Source: Pirellulales bacterium (GTDB taxonomy: Bacteria > Planctomycetota > Planctomycetia > Pirellulales > Thermoguttaceae). Taken from it: 40,326 nt of DNA. The DNA lies in contig JAFGPV010000007.1 of NCBI GenBank assembly GCA_016936015.1, positions 1 through 40,326 on the forward strand, written 5' to 3'. The first letter of the stretch is position 1. Each line of letters begins with the position of its first letter. A model generated the notes under the pieces. It worked only from the letters and a program-made list of their open reading frames with translations. It was not told the origin of the DNA and ran no database searches. The translations under genes and the position numbers were made by a program. Shown one piece after another: positions 12,437 through 19,556 of this stretch.

Positions 12437-13673
12437 AAACTACCTGGACTATCTTAAACGCCACGCCGCCTTCTTCATCCTGCTGACGGTGGTCTTCGGC
12501 GCGATTACCGGCGTGGGCATTTGGTGGACCATCGGCCTGGCCTCGCCCAAGGCCACCGAGACGCTGATCCGCGTCTTTGTCTTCGGCTGGGCTACCGAAT
12601 GGGTCTTTTTCGTCCTCGAACTCAGCTCCGCGTTCCTGTTCCTTTACTATTGGGACAAGCTGCCGCCGAGGACGCATGTAATAATCGGTTGGATCTACGC
12701 CCTGGCGGCCTGGATCAGCCTGGTATTAATCACGGGCATCACCGCCTTCATGCTCAATCCGGGCGAGTGGTTGGAGACGGGCAGTTTTTGGTCGGCGTTT
12801 TTCAATCCGCAGTTCATTCCCCAGACGGTCGCCCGGACGGGCGGCGCGCTGTTGCTCAGTTCGCTCTACGTGTATCTGCACGCCTCGCTGACGATCAAGG
12901 ACGCCGCGCTGCGGGACATGATCGGCCGGCGTTCGGCCCGACCGGCGCTGTTGGGGGCGATCCTGGTCACGGCCGGAGGGATCGGCTGGTACGTCTTTTT
13001 ACCCCCTTCCGCCCAGGCCGCCCTGACCGCCGCGGCGGCGTTGACTATCCTGACGGCGCTCCTTTTCGCCCTGACTGCTACGGTGTTCTTCCTCTTGTAT
13101 CTCGGCCCGTACCGCAATCCCGGCTGGATGACGCCCGGCTTTACCATCGCGTTGTTCCTCTTCGGCACGGCGGCCTTCGGCGCGAGCGAGTTCATCCGCG
13201 AGGCGGTGCGTAAGCCGTATATTCTCTACAACGTCGTCTTCGGCAACCAGATCACGCCCGACGAAGTGGTCCCGTTCAGCCGGCAAGGTTATCTGGAGAG
13301 CGGGTTGTGGACCAAACCGTTCGTTGCCGAAGGGTATCCGCAGGTCCTGCAAGATGGAAAAATTCAATCGGAGCGGCTGCTGCAGCTTCCGTCCGAGGAC
13401 CGCGTCCGGCTGGGCCGGGTGCTGTTTATGTACCACTGCAACGATTGCCACGCGGCCCGGGAGGGCTACTCGGCGGTCGGGCCGCTGCTGATCGGCAAAT
13501 CCCGATCGGCGGTCCGGTGGACGGTCGAGCACCTGGACGAGGCCCAGTTCTTCATGCCCCCCTGGGCCGGCACGCCCGAGGAGGCCGAACTGCTGACCGA
13601 TTACCTGATGACCATTGCTCCCAAATCTCCCGGGGGAATGCGGCTTGGTCAAGCCAGTGAGGAGGTGCGCTGA
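12285..13673 (+). CDS. CydA-like (cytochrome bd superfamily) subunit with C-terminal cytochrome c domain
   Basis: Protein of 462 residues. About eight or nine membrane helices are followed by a periplasmic class I cytochrome c domain: heme motif C385-N-D-C388-H389 and a probable Met ligand in FMPPWAG. The first helix carries H24 and H29 (VLHVLVSHYAVGGG), matching the N-terminal heme His of CydA. The third helix has two Glu seven apart (ATEWVFFVLELSS), like the paired Glu of CydA helix 3. MLNPGEW and FFNPQF resemble the CydA NPVG and NP motifs. By eye the heme b558 His position after FNP is Ala-Arg (TVARTGG), and I see no Q-loop Lys/Glu quinol site. This suggests a non-quinol member fed by cytochrome c, which is inference. 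AAGGAA lies 7 nt before ATG. It overlaps the next gene by 1 nt. Confidence 0.75.
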   Translation: MHYPWWSVEALTAPMLIAAISVLHVLVSHYAVGGGLFLAVETGFARRTQNKNYLDYLKRHAAFFILLTVVFGAITGVGIWWTIGLASPKATETLIRVFVFGWATEWVFFVLELSSAFLFLYYWDKLPPRTHVIIGWIYALAAWISLVLITGITAFMLNPGEWLETGSFWSAFFNPQFIPQTVARTGGALLLSSLYVYLHASLTIKDAALRDMIGRRSARPALLGAILVTAGGIGWYVFLPPSAQAALTAAAALTILTALLFALTATVFFLLYLGPYRNPGWMTPGFTIALFLFGTAAFGASEFIREAVRKPYILYNVVFGNQITPDEVVPFSRQGYLESGLWTKPFVAEGYPQVLQDGKIQSERLLQLPSEDRVRLGRVLFMYHCNDCHAAREGYSAVGPLLIGKSRSAVRWTVEHLDEAQFFMPPWAGTPEEAELLTDYLMTIAPKSPGGMRLGQASEEVR

Positions 13674-14812
13674 TGGATCCCCAATCCCTGATCGCCCCCG
13701 GCGGCAGCCCCGTGCCGGCCCCGATGTGGTTCGTCGAGTTCTTCAAGGTCCTCGGCTTCACGCTCCACGCGATCCCGATGAACCTCTGGTACGCCGGGCT
13801 GCCGGTGGCCTTGGGATTGCTTCTTTTCGGCGGCGAGCATGGCCGGCACTTCGGCGTCCGGCTCCTTAGGCAAATGCCCGTGATCGTGGCCGTCGGCGTG
13901 AACCTGGGCATCGTTCCGCTGCTGTTCATGCAGTTGGCTTACTATCGGTTCTTCTATCCCGCCACGATCCTCATGGCGTGGTACTGGCTAGGGATCATCG
14001 CCCTGCTGATCCCGGCTTACTACGGAGTGTATTTGTACGCCTGGGGACTGAAAGACGGAGGAAACGGCGTCTCGCCGGGCCGCAAGCTGGCCGGCTGGCT
14101 GTCGGCCCTGTTGTTTATCGCCGTCGGATTTTTCTTCGCCAACGGGCTGAGCCTAATGGACCACGTAGAGCGCTGGCCGGAACTGTTTCGCGCCCAGCAG
14201 ACCGCCGGGGCCGTGCCGGGGATCGCGCTGAACGTCGGCGACCCGACGCTCTGGCCCCGTTGGCTGCTGATGTTCGGCCTGGCGCTGACCACCACCGCCG
14301 CCTGGGTGCTGGTCGACACGGCGTTTTTCCACCGCCAGGCCTCCGAGGAATACAGATCCTGGGCCTGGGGCTTTACCAAGATCCTCTACACCGTGGGGAT
14401 GCTCTGGACCGCGGCCGCCGGCACGTGGTACGTCTTCGGCACGTGGGCGCCGGAACTCCGCCGGGAAATGTTCTCCGGCGGCCTGATCGTCCTGACCCTC
14501 CTGACCGCCGCGTCCACCGGTCTACCGTGGCTGATGATCGTCACCGAGAAGCGCCGCCCCCCCCAGCGCCTCCTCGTTACCGGCATCGCCCTGGCCCAGT
14601 TCGGCGTCCTGGCCCTCAACGCCGTCAGCCGCCAGATTCTCCAGAACCTCAACATCAACCGTTATTACAACATCCTCCGCCAAGAAACCGAGTTACAGAC
14701 CGGCCCGCTGCTGATGTTCCTCCTGACCTTCGTCTTCGCCCTCTGCATCCTGGCCTGGATGCTCCGCCAGGCCGTCAAGGCCCACCGCAATCCGGCGCCA
14801 AAAAACGCATAA
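13673..14812 (+). CDS. Second membrane subunit of the bd-superfamily module
   Basis: Protein of 379 residues with about nine hydrophobic segments. Its start overlaps the upstream stop (TGATG) and has GGAGGT 8 nt before it, so the two are co-translated. The N-terminus (FTLHAIPMNLWYAGLPVALG) holds His32 in a helix like the first helix of CydA-type subunits. The next segment, FMQLAYYRFFYPATILMAW, is the kind of sequence seen in CydA-like paralogues. The pair therefore looks like two related core subunits rather than a CydA/CydB pair. The C-terminus is a final helix (LLTFVFALCILAWML) and a basic tail. It may carry hemes itself or act as a paralogous partner. I am confident of the membrane topology and linkage, less of the family. 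Confidence 0.55.
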   Translation: MDPQSLIAPGGSPVPAPMWFVEFFKVLGFTLHAIPMNLWYAGLPVALGLLLFGGEHGRHFGVRLLRQMPVIVAVGVNLGIVPLLFMQLAYYRFFYPATILMAWYWLGIIALLIPAYYGVYLYAWGLKDGGNGVSPGRKLAGWLSALLFIAVGFFFANGLSLMDHVERWPELFRAQQTAGAVPGIALNVGDPTLWPRWLLMFGLALTTTAAWVLVDTAFFHRQASEEYRSWAWGFTKILYTVGMLWTAAAGTWYVFGTWAPELRREMFSGGLIVLTLLTAASTGLPWLMIVTEKRRPPQRLLVTGIALAQFGVLALNAVSRQILQNLNINRYYNILRQETELQTGPLLMFLLTFVFALCILAWMLRQAVKAHRNPAPKNA

Positions 14813-14839
14813 AGGGGTAATATATCGCTGAAAATGACT

Positions 14840-14868
14840 CTGGCAGAGACGAAGATGTACGATAAAAT
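14840..14868 (+). promoter_or_regulatory. Promoter of the UPF0175/DUF3368 pair, leaderless layout
   Basis: CTGGCA (14840-14845) and TAAAAT (14863-14868) are 17 nt apart. The -10 box ends exactly 6 nt before ATG 14875, so the transcript would begin at or next to the start codon. There is no ribosome binding site. Confidence 0.5.
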
Positions 14869-14874
14869 AGAGAT

Positions 14875-15126
14875 ATGAGCCAGATTACTCTTGAAGTCCC
14901 GAACGAAGCGCTGCTCGCGCTGAAGCTTTCTCCGGAAGCAATGGGCGAGACTTTGCGAATGGCGGCGGCAATGAAGCTTTTCGAATTAGGAAGAATTTCC
15001 TCCGGCGCTGCCGCCGCGCTGGCGGGCATCCCCCGAACGCTCTTCCTATCGAAACTTGCCGATTACGGCGTAGACACCTTCCGCCTGAGCGAGGAAGAAC
15101 TCCAACGGGAGACGGGGCTTGCCTGA
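14875..15126 (+). CDS. UPF0175 family antitoxin
   Basis: Protein of 83 residues. It has the UPF0175 layout: a short beta-strand (QITLEVPNEALLAL), a helix with ETLRMAAAMKLFELGRISSGAAAALAGIP (motif core residues about 28-52) and the ending KLADYGVDTFRLSEEEL. Proteins of this family bind DNA and neutralise PIN-domain DUF3368 toxins. Its end overlaps the TTG start of the PIN gene by 8 nt, which supports this pairing. The probable promoter is directly upstream with a leaderless start. The protein likely represses its own operon. Confidence 0.85.
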   Translation: MSQITLEVPNEALLALKLSPEAMGETLRMAAAMKLFELGRISSGAAAALAGIPRTLFLSKLADYGVDTFRLSEEELQRETGLA

Positions 15127-15607
15127 AATCATCTGCAATACCTCGCCGCTTCAGTATCTTTACCAGCTTGGGGCACTCGAAATCCTCCGTAAACTCGTGG
15201 GTCGGATTACAGTTCCTTCGGCAGTCGTTGAGGAATTGGCTGCGGGCAGAAAGCACGGAATCGATTTGCCCCACGTCGCTGCGTTGGAATGGAGCACCAT
15301 TCGCCGTCCCGCCGGCGAGGCGGACTTGCCCTTGGCCGGCGAACTTGGGCCGGGCGAAACGGAAGTCCTCTTGTTGGCGTTGGAATCGCCAGGCGCGGTA
15401 ATCATTCTGGATGACCTTCATGCGCGTCGTATTGCAGAAACCATCGGAATCAAGCTGACCGGCACGCTGGGAATCCTCCGCGATGCCAAGCGATCGGGAC
15501 TTGTCCCGTCCGTCTCGCCATTGCTCGACCGACTCCAAGAACTTGGCTTTCATCTCGCGGCCCAGACAAGGATTGCCGTGCTCCGGCAAGTGGGCGAAAT
15601 GCCATAA
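15119..15607 (+). CDS. DUF3368 PIN-domain toxin
   Basis: Protein of 162 residues, starting with TTG at 15119 inside the end of the antitoxin gene. The PIN fold is visible: IICNTSPLQYLYQLG (first acidic position taken by Asn, common in DUF3368), VPSAVVEELAAG (conserved Glu), LGPGETEVLLLALE (Glu) and VIILDDLHARRIAE (paired Asp), then GTLGILRDAKRSG. PIN toxins cut RNA, often tRNA or mRNA, with Mg2+. It is translationally coupled to the UPF0175 antitoxin. The gene ends 20 bp before palindromic element copy 1, which can terminate it. Confidence 0.85.
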   Translation: MPEIICNTSPLQYLYQLGALEILRKLVGRITVPSAVVEELAAGRKHGIDLPHVAALEWSTIRRPAGEADLPLAGELGPGETEVLLLALESPGAVIILDDLHARRIAETIGIKLTGTLGILRDAKRSGLVPSVSPLLDRLQELGFHLAAQTRIAVLRQVGEMP

Positions 15608-15627
15608 TGACGGAAAAGGATGGAAAA

Positions 15628-15682
15628 GGGGGACAGGCGCGCTTATTCAATGCGAGAAGCGGGAAAAGCGCGCCTGTCCCCC
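15628..15682. repeat. 55-nt palindromic element, family A, copy 1
   Basis: 17-bp arms (GGGGGACAGGCGCGCTT at 15628-15644 with its complement at 15666-15682) surround a 21-nt conserved loop. A-runs precede and a T run follows, so it can terminate transcription in both directions. It lies between the convergent PIN toxin and DUF1559 genes. The other copies are at 16876 and 17769 in the same orientation. Confidence 0.9.
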
Positions 15683-15725
15683 TTTTTCACGGGCAAGCAA
15701 CCGCTTTCCGAGTGGGCGTTTTCCG

Positions 15726-16727
15726 TCAATCGTAACAATCGGCAGGAACGGTGTGGCGATCGCGGCGGTTTCCGAGATAGTTGAATAAGGTGCGATCAAT
15801 TTCGTATTTGATGGAATGGACCGAGCCGTCGCAAAACACGAAATTGGCGCTATGGGGATGAGCGCTCCCAAAGCTCCAAAAATAGGAAAGCCCGGCGCGA
15901 TCGTGTGACAAAGGCCCCGGATCGAAGAACCCATCGGGTTTAAAATACGCCGAACGAAGTGTGTTGGTATCGAAACCGCCATAGACACAGTAGGCGTCGC
16001 CATATTCCAGACCATCGAGGTAATGATCTGGATTGAGATACTTTTCGCCTACTAATATGGTATTGCTCAGTCCATCCGTGATATCAATGCTCCTGATCTC
16101 ACTCCATGTATAGACGATTCCGTCGGCGACTGCGAATCGGGTGCCGGACCGCTCGGCAAAGTAAAAGTGAATATTTGCGGCATAGTCTCCTTTCGCGCAC
16201 TTATAAACGGTCGGGGGTTTAAAATCACCAGGATAGATCGGATGGAAGGGATAAACGTCTGGTGCCCTGCGGCTAGGACAGTACATCCATTCCAAAGGAG
16301 TTTGGGCGAGTTGATAAATGGCCTCGGCCTGCTTATCAGGACTTAGACCTTTGCCGAGGTCTCGAAGCTGCTTTTGCTCCATATAGGGCAGAATGTTATA
16401 GACCCATGAGCCGGGCTGACGTCTGCCGCTGAAACCGCCGTCGGGCTTCACCATCCCTTGGAAAGGATACGCATCTGGACTTAAATCCATGCTATGCCAT
16501 CCGCCGGTGGGAAAATGTTTTTGGGCTGCGAGATGGTTGAGGCACCCTACGCCAAGCTGCCGTATATGATTTGCGCAGGTAATGAAACGAGCCGACTCCC
16601 GCGCGGCCTGGACGGCAGGCAAGAGTAAAGCAACAAGAGTACCGATAATGGCAATCACCACCAAGAGTTCCACCAGCGTAAAACCGTTTTTCGCCCGCAC
16701 GAGAGATCTTTTTTGTGACCTGACCAT
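15726..16727 (-). CDS. DUF1559 protein with prepilin-type N-terminus
   Basis: Protein of 333 residues from ATG 16727. A short basic leader is followed by the type IV pilin-like methylation motif GFTLVELLVVIAIIGTLVAL and VQAARESAR, then the DUF1559 body. The body has CANHIRQLGVGCLNH, WVYNILPYMEQ and the closing motif FGSAHPHSANFVFCDGSVH. These proteins exist in large paralogous families in Planctomycetes. They are exported by a prepilin or type II secretion-like route and anchored by the hydrophobic helix. Their exact job is unknown. The longer reading to 16829 adds a second hydrophobic stretch and is less likely. It is flanked on both sides by family A palindromes. Confidence 0.9.
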   Translation of the reverse strand: MVRSQKRSLVRAKNGFTLVELLVVIAIIGTLVALLLPAVQAARESARFITCANHIRQLGVGCLNHLAAQKHFPTGGWHSMDLSPDAYPFQGMVKPDGGFSGRRQPGSWVYNILPYMEQKQLRDLGKGLSPDKQAEAIYQLAQTPLEWMYCPSRRAPDVYPFHPIYPGDFKPPTVYKCAKGDYAANIHFYFAERSGTRFAVADGIVYTWSEIRSIDITDGLSNTILVGEKYLNPDHYLDGLEYGDAYCVYGGFDTNTLRSAYFKPDGFFDPGPLSHDRAGLSYFWSFGSAHPHSANFVFCDGSVHSIKYEIDRTLFNYLGNRRDRHTVPADCYD

Positions 16728-16779
16728 CTTTGTACCCCCACAATGAAAAGAGAAATTTGAGAAGAGAAGAAGCAAGATT

Positions 16780-16808
16780 ATTATTGCACAAATTGCGGAT
16801 AATGACAA
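16780..16808 (-). promoter_or_regulatory. Probable promoter of the DUF1559 gene
   Basis: Read on the minus strand, TTGTCA (16808-16803) and AATAAT (16785-16780) are 17 nt apart, about 50 nt before ATG 16727. The stretch between is AT-rich. Confidence 0.5.
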
Positions 16809-16875
16809 GGGTTCTCCGCCTCTTTTCAAATGGATTATCCACTAAGAGGGAAGATTGATCCCCGGAGAAGAGCAA

Positions 16876-16930
16876 GGGGGACAGGCGCGCTTATTCGATG
16901 CGAGAAACAGGAAAAGCGCGCCTGTTCCCC
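16876..16930. repeat. 55-nt palindromic element, family A, copy 2
   Basis: Arms 16876-16892 and 16914-16930 carry one mismatch (CCTGTTCCCC in the right arm). The last 13 codons and the stop of the ceramidase-like gene are read from this element: the TAA stop is at 16891-16893, in the left arm. Confidence 0.9.
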
Positions 16931-17673
16931 TTTTCTGGCTCCGGACGGCGGCGCTTGACGGCCAGGACCAGCAGGGCGATGGCCACTGCCGCGGCGAGGT
17001 GCTTTAAAGTGTGACCGCTAGTTCCATGGAGCGTGTTGTAGATCGGCAGGTCCAGCAGTTCGAGGATCTTCGCCAGGCCGTAAGAACCCAGTGCAAGCCA
17101 GAAATAGGACGCCGGGCGGAGCCCGGGACGGAACAACAGGAGGATAAGAAATATAAGAAGCAGCGTGAGGAACTGGACGAGGAAGTAGGGGCGGAGGTCG
17201 CCGGTCCGGTGCCAATAGACGATCGAGAGGACGCCGCAGACCAGCAGCGGGACGAGCAGCCGGGCACCCCACCGGACGTCGATGTACTCGCCGACGGCGA
17301 TCGCCAGGACCGCCATAAAGGCGATGGTCATCGGCAGGCGGTCCCAAACGAGTGTCGAATCGTTCGGATCGAGGTGGTAGTACGAAGAGCCGAGACCGAC
17401 CAGAAGGGTCCCGACAAAGAGGCAGAAGTACGCCCCGCGGAGCGGCGGCAGCAGTCCCGGAGTGTGCTTTCTGGTCAATACAAATAGTCCCCAGCCGCCG
17501 ACGAGGAGGAAAGGGGCGTTCGAAACGACGTTCCAGAAGTTCGGCACGCCGAGGATCGTCTCCTGATCGGCAAAGGAGTGATAATCCGGCAGTTGCAATA
17601 TCGGGGCGTGCAGAAACATGCCGACCGATGCGGCAAACGCGACGGCAAGCAGGAGGGCGATGCGGGTCCGCAT
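16891..17673 (-). CDS. Ceramidase-like membrane protein (CREST superfamily)
   Basis: Protein of 260 residues with about seven membrane helices. It matches the alkaline ceramidase/CREST family: FWNVVSNAPFLLVG, VGLGSSYYHLDPND (His and Asp), LVWDRLPMTIAFMA (Asp) and GHTLKHLAAA (two His). In this superfamily these Ser, His and Asp residues bind Zn2+ and hydrolyse amide-linked lipids or have related membrane functions. The bacterial substrate is not known, so ceramidase activity is inference. The C-terminal tail GNRRAFPVSRIE is read from palindromic element copy 2, so the ancestral end was probably around KRRRPEPE. It is a single gene between elements 2 and 3. Confidence 0.8.
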   Translation of the reverse strand: MRTRIALLLAVAFAASVGMFLHAPILQLPDYHSFADQETILGVPNFWNVVSNAPFLLVGGWGLFVLTRKHTPGLLPPLRGAYFCLFVGTLLVGLGSSYYHLDPNDSTLVWDRLPMTIAFMAVLAIAVGEYIDVRWGARLLVPLLVCGVLSIVYWHRTGDLRPYFLVQFLTLLLIFLILLLFRPGLRPASYFWLALGSYGLAKILELLDLPIYNTLHGTSGHTLKHLAAAVAIALLVLAVKRRRPEPEKGNRRAFPVSRIE

Positions 17674-17768
17674 GAAAAGACTCGCCTGGGGAAAATGGAC
17701 CGGAGGATCACTATTTCCAAGGCGGGAATAGGTAGGCAGATATAACGCTCTGATCGCTCCTGAGAAAA

Positions 17769-17823
17769 GGGGGACAGGCGCGCTTATTCAATGTAAGAAG
17801 CGGCAAAAGCGCGCCTGTCCCCC
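17769..17823. repeat. 55-nt palindromic element, family A, copy 3
   Basis: Arms 17769-17785 and 17807-17823 are perfect 17-bp complements with the same 21-nt loop type and flanking A and T runs. It lies 22 bp beyond the stop of the GltD-like gene and can serve as its terminator. Confidence 0.9.
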
Positions 17824-17845
17824 TTTTTCTCCCTCGCAAGCGGCT

Positions 17846-19144
17846 TCACTGTCCACTGCTCTTCCACGCCAGGGCGGCGGTGGGGCAGGCGGCAACGCAC
17901 TGGGCGGCGGCCTGAGTCAGGGCGTCGCTGAGATTTTTATCGAGCGGGACGGCCACGCGGACGTCGAAGCCCCGGCCGACGAACGTCAGGCCGATTTTCT
18001 CGCCCTCCCGGGCCGCAATCTGGATGCACAGCCCGCAGTCGATGCACTTGCCCGGTTCGAAGACGACCGCCGCGTGCCGGAGATCCTGCTGAAACCTGCG
18101 GCGCTCCCCGGCAAATCGTTTCGGATCGGCGTGGTAGAGGGCGGCGTAGCGGCGGAGCTTGCAGGTGGTCAGTCCGCGGCAGTCGCAGTGCATGCAGCGT
18201 TCGGCCTGTTCGACCGCTTTTTCGGAGGTCGCGGCATTCGGCGCGACCGCCGGTCGCGGCTTTATGGTGCACGCTTCGGCCAGTGTACGGAGTTCTTCGC
18301 CCTCCATCCGACCGATCCTCGTATTGAACGGTTTTTCCGGACCGACAACCGGCAGGCCGCGGAGAAACTGGCCGATGGCTACGGCCGACTCCTTGCCGTC
18401 GGCCACGCTGCGGACCACCATCCCCTTGCCGCGGACGGCATTGCCTGCGGCAAAGACGCCGGGACTTTCCGTGGCGAAGGTTTTCAAATCCGCTTGAATG
18501 CCGCGCTGTCCGACCGGCAGGCCCCAGGCGGTTGCAAGATCCTTCGCCGTCGCCCCGCACGAGATCAACACGGCGTTGAAATTAAAAGTCCCCTCTCCCT
18601 TTGGGAGAGGGTTAGGGTGAGGGCTGGTTTTCAGCGAGTATGCCCTCACCCCCTGCCCCTCTCCCAATGGGAGAGGGGAGTGGGTTTCTTTCAACCGCAC
18701 CTCCACGCCCAGTCGGAGGACCTGCTCGATCTCGGCCTGGAGCACGTCGCGGGGCAGCTCTTCTTCCGTCGTCTCGGTCCACAAGCGGCCGCCCAGGCGG
18801 TCGGCGGCCTCGAAGAGCGTGCAGGCGTGGCCGGCCTGGACGAGGTAGTAGGCGGCCGATAGGCCGGTCGGCCCGCCGCCGAGGATCGCTACCCGTTTTC
18901 CGGTGGCCGGCCGGCAGGGGGGCCGGTAAGGGTCGGCGGAAGCGAGGTCCGCGTCGGCCACGTGGCGTTTCAGCAGGCAGATGGCCACGGCCCCGTCGAG
19001 GTCCCGGCGGCGGCAGACCTTTTCACACGGGGCGGGACAGATCCGGCCCAGGACCGCCGGCAGGGCGATGTCGCGCTTGACCGTGGCGATCGCGCTCCGC
19101 AGATCGCCGGCCGCGATCTGCCGCAGCATCAAGGGAATGTCCAT
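17846..19144 (-). CDS. GltD-like FAD/NAD(P) oxidoreductase, 3' part of a gene split by an amber codon
   Basis: Frame of 432 residues. The N-terminal part has RDIALPAVLGRICPAPCEKVC, a [4Fe-4S] region as in GltD. The FAD motif is VAILGGGPTGLSAA (residues about 84-97), followed by DRLGGRLWTE. The C-terminal FAD segment has ESPGVFAAGNAVRGKGMVV. Near the end are CMHCDCRG and two ferredoxin-like motifs, CIDCGLCIQIA and CVAACPTAALAW. Two things are odd. Residues about 154-186 are encoded by a long palindrome that replaces the usual NAD(P)-side segment. The frame is also continuous upstream into the [2Fe-2S] frame except for one TAG at 19163. If intact, it would be an electron-transfer subunit acting with the NuoE-NuoF fusion next door. 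Confidence 0.75.
   Translation of the reverse strand: MDIPLMLRQIAAGDLRSAIATVKRDIALPAVLGRICPAPCEKVCRRRDLDGAVAICLLKRHVADADLASADPYRPPCRPATGKRVAILGGGPTGLSAAYYLVQAGHACTLFEAADRLGGRLWTETTEEELPRDVLQAEIEQVLRLGVEVRLKETHSPLPLGEGQGVRAYSLKTSPHPNPLPKGEGTFNFNAVLISCGATAKDLATAWGLPVGQRGIQADLKTFATESPGVFAAGNAVRGKGMVVRSVADGKESAVAIGQFLRGLPVVGPEKPFNTRIGRMEGEELRTLAEACTIKPRPAVAPNAATSEKAVEQAERCMHCDCRGLTTCKLRRYAALYHADPKRFAGERRRFQQDLRHAAVVFEPGKCIDCGLCIQIAAREGEKIGLTFVGRGFDVRVAVPLDKNLSDALTQAAAQCVAACPTAALAWKSSGQ
18589..18684. repeat. In-frame palindrome inside the GltD-like gene (CTCTCCC family)
   Basis: Left arm about 18589-18624 and right arm about 18642-18679 are near-perfect complements (core CCCTCTCCC...GGGAGAGGG). 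Each arm is itself palindromic. Read on the minus strand it stays open and encodes SPLPLGEG and PNPLPKGEG, a peptide pattern I know as a recurrent repeat-derived insert in bacterial proteins. Confidence 0.85.
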
Positions 19145-19162
19145 TCGGGCGGGGCAGCCGAA

Positions 19163-19165
19163 CTA
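19163..19165 (-). other. In-frame amber codon splitting the [2Fe-2S]-GltD-like gene
   Basis: The frame reads GCG CCG TGC TAG TTC GGC TGC CCC. Family members have Gln (CAG) at this place between two conserved Cys, so one C-to-T change explains the stop. No frame change is involved: 19471 and 19144 are in the same frame. It is a recent nonsense mutation, a sequencing error, or a read-through site. Confidence 0.7.
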
Positions 19166-19471
19166 GCACGGCGCCAGGCAGTCGCCCAGGTGATCGCTCA
19201 GCAGCAGTTCCAGCGCGATCCGCCGCGCGGCATGGACCTCTTCGGTCTCGCTTTCGACCCGCATTCCCTCTTCCGCCGCCGTGGCACAGGCCGGCGCCAG
19301 CCGGGCGTTGCCGTTGATTTTTACGACGCAGACGAGGCAGGAGGTCGAAGGCTCGCAGCCGTCGAGGTGGCAGAGCGTCGGAATCTCGATGCCCAACTGC
19401 CGCGCCGCCGCCAGCACGGTAGTCCCCGGCGGAACTTCCACTTCACGCTGGTCGATGGTCAGCTTGGGCAT
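19163..19471 (-). CDS. [2Fe-2S] ferredoxin-like domain, 5' part of the split gene
   Basis: 102 residues from ATG 19471 to the TAG at 19163. It matches the N-terminal domain of NuoG/HydA-type subunits: PPGTTVLAAARQLGIEIPTLC, then HLDGCEPSTSCLVCVVKI (plant-type [2Fe-2S] Cys spacing), PACATAAEEGM, and the start of the next His/Cys region (SDHLGDCLAPC). The family normally continues CQxxCPAHMDIP, and exactly that sequence follows the stop in the same frame (FGCPARMDIPLM). So this is the 5' end of one gene. A longer start at 19546 would add 25 residues encoded by the AATGACGAA-type repeat and is rejected. It is 47 bp downstream of the NuoEF stop. Confidence 0.75.
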   Translation of the reverse strand: MPKLTIDQREVEVPPGTTVLAAARQLGIEIPTLCHLDGCEPSTSCLVCVVKINGNARLAPACATAAEEGMRVESETEEVHAARRIALELLLSDHLGDCLAPC

Positions 19472-19474
19472 GGG

Positions 19475-19556
19475 GGATGGGGACTGGGGATTTAGGGATT
19501 TAGGATTTCGTCCTTCGTCATTCTTTCGTCCTTCGTCCTTCGTCATTCGGCATTCT
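19475..19556. repeat. AATGACGAA-family and GGGATTTA-type repeats between NuoEF and the [2Fe-2S] frame
   Basis: On the plus strand, about 19475-19505 carries GGGGAT and TTTAGGGATTTAGG words and 19507-19556 carries at least five CGTCATTC/CGTCCTTC units. The NuoEF stop (19518) and its last dozen codons lie within it. Confidence 0.75.

Noticed and set aside
15119-15160. Missing first Asp in the DUF3368 PIN domain as a dead toxin
   Set aside because: Asn at this place (NTSPL) is common in the family, so it does not show inactivity.
19163-19165. TAG as pyrrolysine or TGA-like recoding
   Set aside because: No pyl genes or recoding hairpin seen, and the neighbouring residues match a Gln in the family, so a point mutation is simpler.
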